Positions 60,301-64,000 of a stretch of 64,000 bases of DNA are shown one piece after another. The notes below the pieces were generated by a model, which worked only from the letters and a program-made list of their open reading frames with translations, searched no databases and was not told the DNA's origin. Made by a program: the position numbers and the translations under genes. Origin of the DNA: Harmothoe impar (lineage: Eukaryota; Annelida; Polychaeta; Phyllodocida; Polynoidae); assembly GCA_947462335.1 (NCBI GenBank), contig OX381708.1, forward strand, positions 9,892,246 to 9,956,245, written 5' to 3'. Numbering within the stretch: position 1 is the first letter of the stretch; every line of letters begins with the position of its first letter.

Positions 60301-60627
60301 GAATAGAGATAAACATGTAAACGAGGGAACGTTTAAAGAAATATAATCAAGAGATTGATAACAATCTTCTTTTAAACTATATTAATTCTTATATAACCTG
60401 ATGAAGACCTGTAAGGTCGAAACTGTAGTGATGGTACATCGACAATAAATATTCTAATATGTTATCTTGAAAACATTTTGTTGTTGCTGGTTGTGTTTAT
60501 TGATAAATATATTCGGGGAATATAATTATCTTTCCCCTAGTCTTATATAAACAACCATCCTACCTTCTACCGTTGACAAAGATCCCCTTGTAGGGTCTTG
60601 TGTTTCAGTCTCTGTAGAAATGTCCAT
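48095..60627 (-). CDS. MATE-family multidrug and toxin extrusion transporter, copy B (15 exons)
   Basis: Predicted 591-aa paralogue of the gene at 895-9796. Exons in order: 60564-60627, 58770-58879, 57525-57626, 56867-56984, 56187-56286, 55504-55546, 54944-55086, 54537-54634, 53610-53791, 53085-53193, 52422-52497, 52014-52083, 50860-51090, 49438-49501, 48095-48360. The first 14 exons have exactly the lengths and phases of copy A, with GT-AG borders and no internal stop. Motifs: GHLGKLELDAIA, TCLEWWAFEA, TELGAQS, RVGQFLGS, VIGRGVFRGTGKQKWG, and the C-terminal helix AVTIAFFILLPIAGLIIRL. The MATE1 glutamate before helix 10 is again Asp (FDAIS). The last exon has 8 extra codons from a short internal repeat. 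Expected role: proton-coupled export of organic cations at the plasma membrane. Introns are packed with TIR elements; several end close to splice donors. Confidence 0.94.
49707..50347. mobile_element. Family K TIR element inserted in family J
   Basis: Ends gtgcctctacatgggta and tacccatgtagaggcac, with 6-bp target duplication TACTAT at 49701-49706 and 50348-50353. Without the LTR inside and one copy of that LTR's target duplication it is 223 bp, matching the intact 221-bp copy at 23569-23789. Confidence 0.88.
49798..50211. mobile_element. Solo LTR (414 bp) inserted in family K
   Basis: Starts tgtaggggctaggg and ends gtttattaca, flanked by TATA at 49794-49797 and 50212-50215. AATAAA at 50101. 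The empty site is preserved in the other family K copy, which supports these borders independently. Confidence 0.82.
50477..50782. mobile_element. Family G TIR element in MATE B intron 13
   Basis: agggagtgatcatttcttat at the left and aaaaaatgatcactccct at the right, with G-run interior. It follows the family J host after only 7 bp. Confidence 0.75.
51626..52002. mobile_element. TIR element abutting the exon 12 donor of MATE B
   Basis: Termini taggccactcaaaaaaataa and tttttttgagtggcct, with ggtttctcatcaccg matched by cggtgatgagaaacc-like sequence inside. Its right end lies 11 bp from the GTGAGT donor that starts at 52013 on the gene strand. Confidence 0.7.
53885..54425. mobile_element. SINE-like repeat, uninterrupted relative of 46245-47010
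   Basis: Shares ttttcgccataagacc, gggtcccgagct, ctctcacaggat and the degraded tRNA-like end (gaacagtggcagaatgc, gatggttctcgccc), finishing caaaggtcccc. Lies in intron 8 of MATE B. Confidence 0.6.
56543..56847. mobile_element. TIR element of the taggccaaaaaa family in MATE B intron 4
   Basis: Left end taggccaaaaaaaaaaagta, with gtgttcaggtaacatggcc, and right end cctgaacacaac...tggcctta. Related elements: 24135-24378, 44211-44438, 52602-52908, about 55591-56000, 58950-59198, and a degraded copy from 12672. Several carry gtttcaggt near both ends in inverted orientation. A Lys/Phe-rich minus-strand frame inside is not a gene. Confidence 0.65.
57040..57375. repeat. 12-bp minisatellite in MATE B intron 3
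   Basis: Tandem units of the type gacatgacagtg / gacatgacagca, about 25 copies of varying fidelity. All three minus-strand frames stay largely open, giving Cys/His or Ser/Leu-rich false frames. Absent from the matching intron of copy A. Confidence 0.8.
59434..59940. mobile_element. TIR element of the ccactacccgat family in MATE B intron 1
   Basis: Left end agctggggccccactacccg, right end atcggttagtggagccccac. The interior contains a second imperfect palindrome of gatcngnt-type sequence. Non-coding. Confidence 0.65.
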
Positions 60628-60740
60628 TGTAGCAGCCTCCACTCTGTCTGTTTAAGTCTCTATTACTACCTGAACACAGCTACAACTGCCCACAGAGCAA
60701 CCATTCCGCCTACCTACTGCAGAACCTGTGTCTTGTATTT

Positions 60741-61210
60741 AAGGGGGTGATCATTTTTTTAACAACAAGGGGGGGGGGGGGGCGGTTGGGAGGGGACCAA
60801 AAAAAATGTGGACCACTTGACCGCGGGGGGGGGGGGGATGTAAACAACTTTTAAAAAAAGTTAACCTGTTTTATAGGGCAAACAAATTTAACCTGTTTTG
60901 AGACAAAAAGCCTGCGCGTTGCTTTGCTTCAAAGGGCCTGCTCGTGCCGATTTTCCACCCGTGGGGGGGGGGGGGGGGGAATGTTGATACTGCGACCGGG
61001 GGGATGTTAAAACAACAGAGTGAAGGGGAGATTTTGCGCGGGTGCATGACACACCCCCCCCCCTTACGCCCCCCGGTGAATCACAAATTGCCACATGCGC
61101 GCCATTTTAAATTATATTAAATCACAGTTTTTTTTGCCTTTACCCAAAGCAAGGTTGAATTTTTTTACCCCCCCCCCCCCCGCCCTGTTGTTAAAAAATG
61201 ACCCCTCCCT
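60741..61210. mobile_element. Family G element just upstream of MATE B
   Basis: Left end aagggggtgatcattttttt, right end ttgttaaaaaatgacccctc. Extra length comes from duplicated G-rich segments. It begins about 114 bp upstream of the MATE B start codon, as a relative does 43 bp upstream of MATE A. Confidence 0.7.
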
Positions 61211-64000
61211 TACCTAGTCACATGTCCCATCCACAACAGCCGTGACTTGGTTGACAAACACACCTTTGTCTAGATTTAATAGTCCGCATTGTGAAATGAC
61301 TTGAGATATACAACACCATAATTACAGTCGTATTGCCCAAACTGTACCAGTGTAGCCATCTATAGGGACTGTATGATGCAATCAGGATCATTTGTGCATC
61401 ATGGTGGTACCAGTGCAAACTGGTAGCTGCATTAGTGTATCATGCCGAGTGCCCATTGTGTTTTAAACTTGAAATGATACATAAATACTAAACTGGCGAG
61501 TTACTCCCCAAAGTTATATTCACGAATCATTGTGATAAAAATACGAATTTCATTTAATCAGAATGCTGCCCTTAAAGAGTTAATGAATAATAACTAAGTT
61601 AATTTACCACTCATCGATACACAGTAAATACAAGATAAGCCGTCAGTGATCAGGATCAACTAGGAGCTAGGAGGGATCAATCCAGTAATTACCGGTATTA
61701 AAGTGCACACCTGGGACACGAGTGACACTGCTGAGTGTACTGACATTGTCCCGGGGGGGGGGGGGCACTCCCTCAGCTTTGGTGACTATGTGTGAACACG
61801 ATTCCTTAAAAATGGTAGCCTTTTAGGCAAAGTGGGGGAAAAGGGGTATGTTTTAAGGCCTTAAAACCGGGGGGGAAAAATCAAGCCTATTTTTTTGAGT
61901 GTTTTTTCTATGATTTCTCTTGGCCACCCTTGGTGAGGGTATATTTGTCTTGGTCTCCCTTGGTAAGGGTAGATATTTTTTGGTCTCCCTTGATTGCGGC
62001 ATGTTTTGTACTCAATTCTCCTTGAAAAGGGTGCTATTTTGTAGATTTTTCTCCTGTCATAAGGGTATCAAATTTGATGTGAAGTTCACTAATAGTTACT
62101 ATAAAAAAGATAGGCAGTGCCCCCCCCCCCTCCCTCTAGGAGACATTATCTCTTAACCCTTTAAAGACGGCATAATGCCTTAATGAACCATAGCCTTGGT
62201 TGTCATGATGCATGAATGCAGCTCTGGTGAGTAACTCACAAGTGACCCTACGGGGTTGAGAGACTCCCAAAGGGTCGGCATGATGCACCAGTGTAGCACT
62301 GGCGAGTTACACGCCAGGGCTGCATTGGTGCATCATGACAACAATTGCCATCTCTAAGTGACGTACGTCCTTGAAGTTAAAGGGATAAGGCTCAACAATT
62401 AAATACTGTAAAACCTCGCGTAGAAGCCTAAACTCACTTAAACCACAGCGGAGGGCTAAGACAAAGGAGTTCACACCTTCGTTAGTTCTGTGTAAACTCA
62501 CATAACCCTACAGCTGTGGTTTAAAACAGATAGACAATGGTTATGTGAGGCCAACTCAAAATATGACTACTGTAGAAGTGGCAGGCACCCTATAAGGGTG
62601 CCAGGCCAGTTTACAGTGGTTATTTTGAGTCAGCCTCTCATAACCATAGTCTATCTATTACATATTGCCACACATAGAGTGTGGGCCGATCCTATAAGCC
62701 GTACTGGCGATCTGATTATGGTGACTTTAGTACTGTACCAAAGTAGCAAAAATTCGAATGTAAGCCGCACCCTGACTTTGGACTGATCCTATAAGCTACA
62801 ACTGCGTTTGGAAAGGCATACTAGCGGCGGCTTCTATTGTTCTACATGAGGTTTGACGGTGGTAGCCGTGGCCTATACGGGACTAGCGCATTATGCCATG
62901 GGGGCCGCCATCTTGGCTTAGAGCAATGCATTGTGGTTAGGACCCCGACTCCAGAGCAGTGCATCATGGGTGAATTTCTTATCAGCACCTTTGTTCTAGG
63001 TGTGAGGGTAGGGGATTAGCCTGATAAGGAAATAGGGGTTTAGCCCCCGACTACCTGAGGTACCAGGATGCGCTAGTCCCGTATACTCGAGGTTTTACGG
63101 GTAGGAGTAAAACATAAAGTTCAAGGTCAAGTTCAAGAAAGTTTTATTGCGTCCAATCATAATGCTATTCATGTGCAATAATATCCCTCTCGGATAATCA
63201 AAATATGATCATTAAATCTTAATTTACATATTCAATCCACATCGTCGTATCATAGGGAGTGATCATTTTTTAACAACAGGGGGGGGGGGGGTGGGTTTGG
63301 GGGGGCAAAAAAATTTGGACCCCTTGACCGGGGGGGGGGCAAAAAAATTTGGACCCCTCTTGGGGGGGGGGGGCTCAAAATAATTTAGCCTGTTTTGAGC
63401 CAAAAAGCCCACGCGTTACTATGCTTCAAAGGGCCCGAGCGCGAGCCGATTTTCGGCTGTAAGGGGGGGGGGGGGGGGGTAAAACATTTTGCTTGCTCCA
63501 CACGGAAACCCACCACCCTCCCTCTGTTGTTAAAAAATGATCACTCCCATAGTTTGATAAAATTGTTTCTTTAAATGGGTATAGGGGCATTCTGTTTCAT
63601 TGGCAGTATCATGACTAAATGCAGTGTGCCCTTTTGTCGTCATGATATATGCAAGGGGCATTCTTGAATTCACCAAGGGCCGATATGATGCCCCAATTTG
63701 TGACCAATGCATCAGCGGCGAGTTTTCACTGGTGCTGCATTGGTGCATCATAACAAATAAAATGAACTGGAGCATTGAGGCACCCTCCTGGGCTGAAAAG
63801 CACAATTCTTGCTGCCACTCCAATAGTGGGGCATAAACCGGGGGGGGGGGGCTCCCGATGTCATTTTCAAGAAATGGGGGCCTGCATTGGGGGAGTGGGG
63901 ATCCCCATATCTATTTTAACAAAGGCCCATGTCACATGTCACTAAAAAAAACCCCCATGCAGGGACAGATCCAGGATTTTGGAAAAGGGGGGCGTGATAT
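61211..64000. other. Right-end region, repeats only
   Basis: Contains ctcccttggt-type short repeats at about 61910-62000; a tgatgcat/tgcagc repeat at 62155-62395; gcggcttata-related and taagccgcacc fragments at 62400-62880; a family G element at 63254-63548; another tgcatcat repeat at 63600-63750; and the start of a catgtcacatgtc repeat from 63845. No gene is supported. Confidence 0.5.

Noticed and set aside
17990..63750. Regular tgatgcat/tgcagc repeats as a CRISPR-like array or satellite
   Set aside because: Copies are dispersed, bounded by taaaggacggcat-like ends, and not evenly spaced with unique spacers. They are an interspersed repeat family.

Overview
The window is nuclear DNA from an invertebrate animal. 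It has intron-rich genes with GT-AG splice junctions, animal transporter families, a mucin-like exon, AATAAA polyadenylation signals, and very many short terminal-inverted-repeat (TIR) elements, tRNA-like SINE pieces and solo LTRs. No bacterial operon, CRISPR array or rRNA gene is visible. A lancelet (cephalochordate) is my best guess. It rests on the intron style, the modular receptor tail and the MATE and EamA transporters, and the sequence alone does not prove it.

Layout. (1) 895-9796, minus strand: a complete 15-exon SLC47/MATE cation-proton antiporter gene (copy A). (2) About 9.8-15.9 kb: no gene; mostly TIR elements. (3) 16005-20269, plus strand: a gene with a signal peptide, a long Thr/Pro/Ala mucin repeat, and two copies of an orphan cysteine-containing domain with a galactose-binding-like look. 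(4) About 20.3-31.5 kb: 3' UTR, duplicated non-coding blocks, an inverted minisatellite, a hairpin and a 1.4-kb TIR element. (5) 31553-41053, plus strand: a predicted type II membrane receptor. It has a cytoplasmic tail built from small phase-0 exons carrying Tyr-based SH2-type motifs and an SH3-type motif, one transmembrane exon, a Thr-rich stalk exon, and an array of four exons encoding the same orphan domain. (6) 45189-46205, plus strand: an intronless 10-TM EamA/DMT-family transporter. (7) 48095-60627, minus strand: MATE copy B, whose first 14 exons match copy A in length base for base. (8) About 60.6-64 kb: repeats.

The most notable system is the pair of orphan-domain genes. They share domain exons, intron sequence and a roughly 1-kb 3' UTR, but one is predicted to be a secreted mucin and the other a signalling receptor. 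The receptor array records recent exon shuffling. Its second and third domain exons lie in a perfect 960-bp tandem duplication whose breakpoints fall in a 21-bp coding block, so exon 2 is a chimera of exons 3 and 1. The fourth exon has lost 77 bp and is frameshifted, but an AG exactly at the deletion scar could restore the frame.

The transposon record is also unusually readable. In one place a solo LTR sits inside a TIR element that sits inside another TIR element, with target-site duplications visible for the inner two. All exon boundaries were inferred by reading splice sites and by comparing paralogues; no transcript evidence or database search was available.
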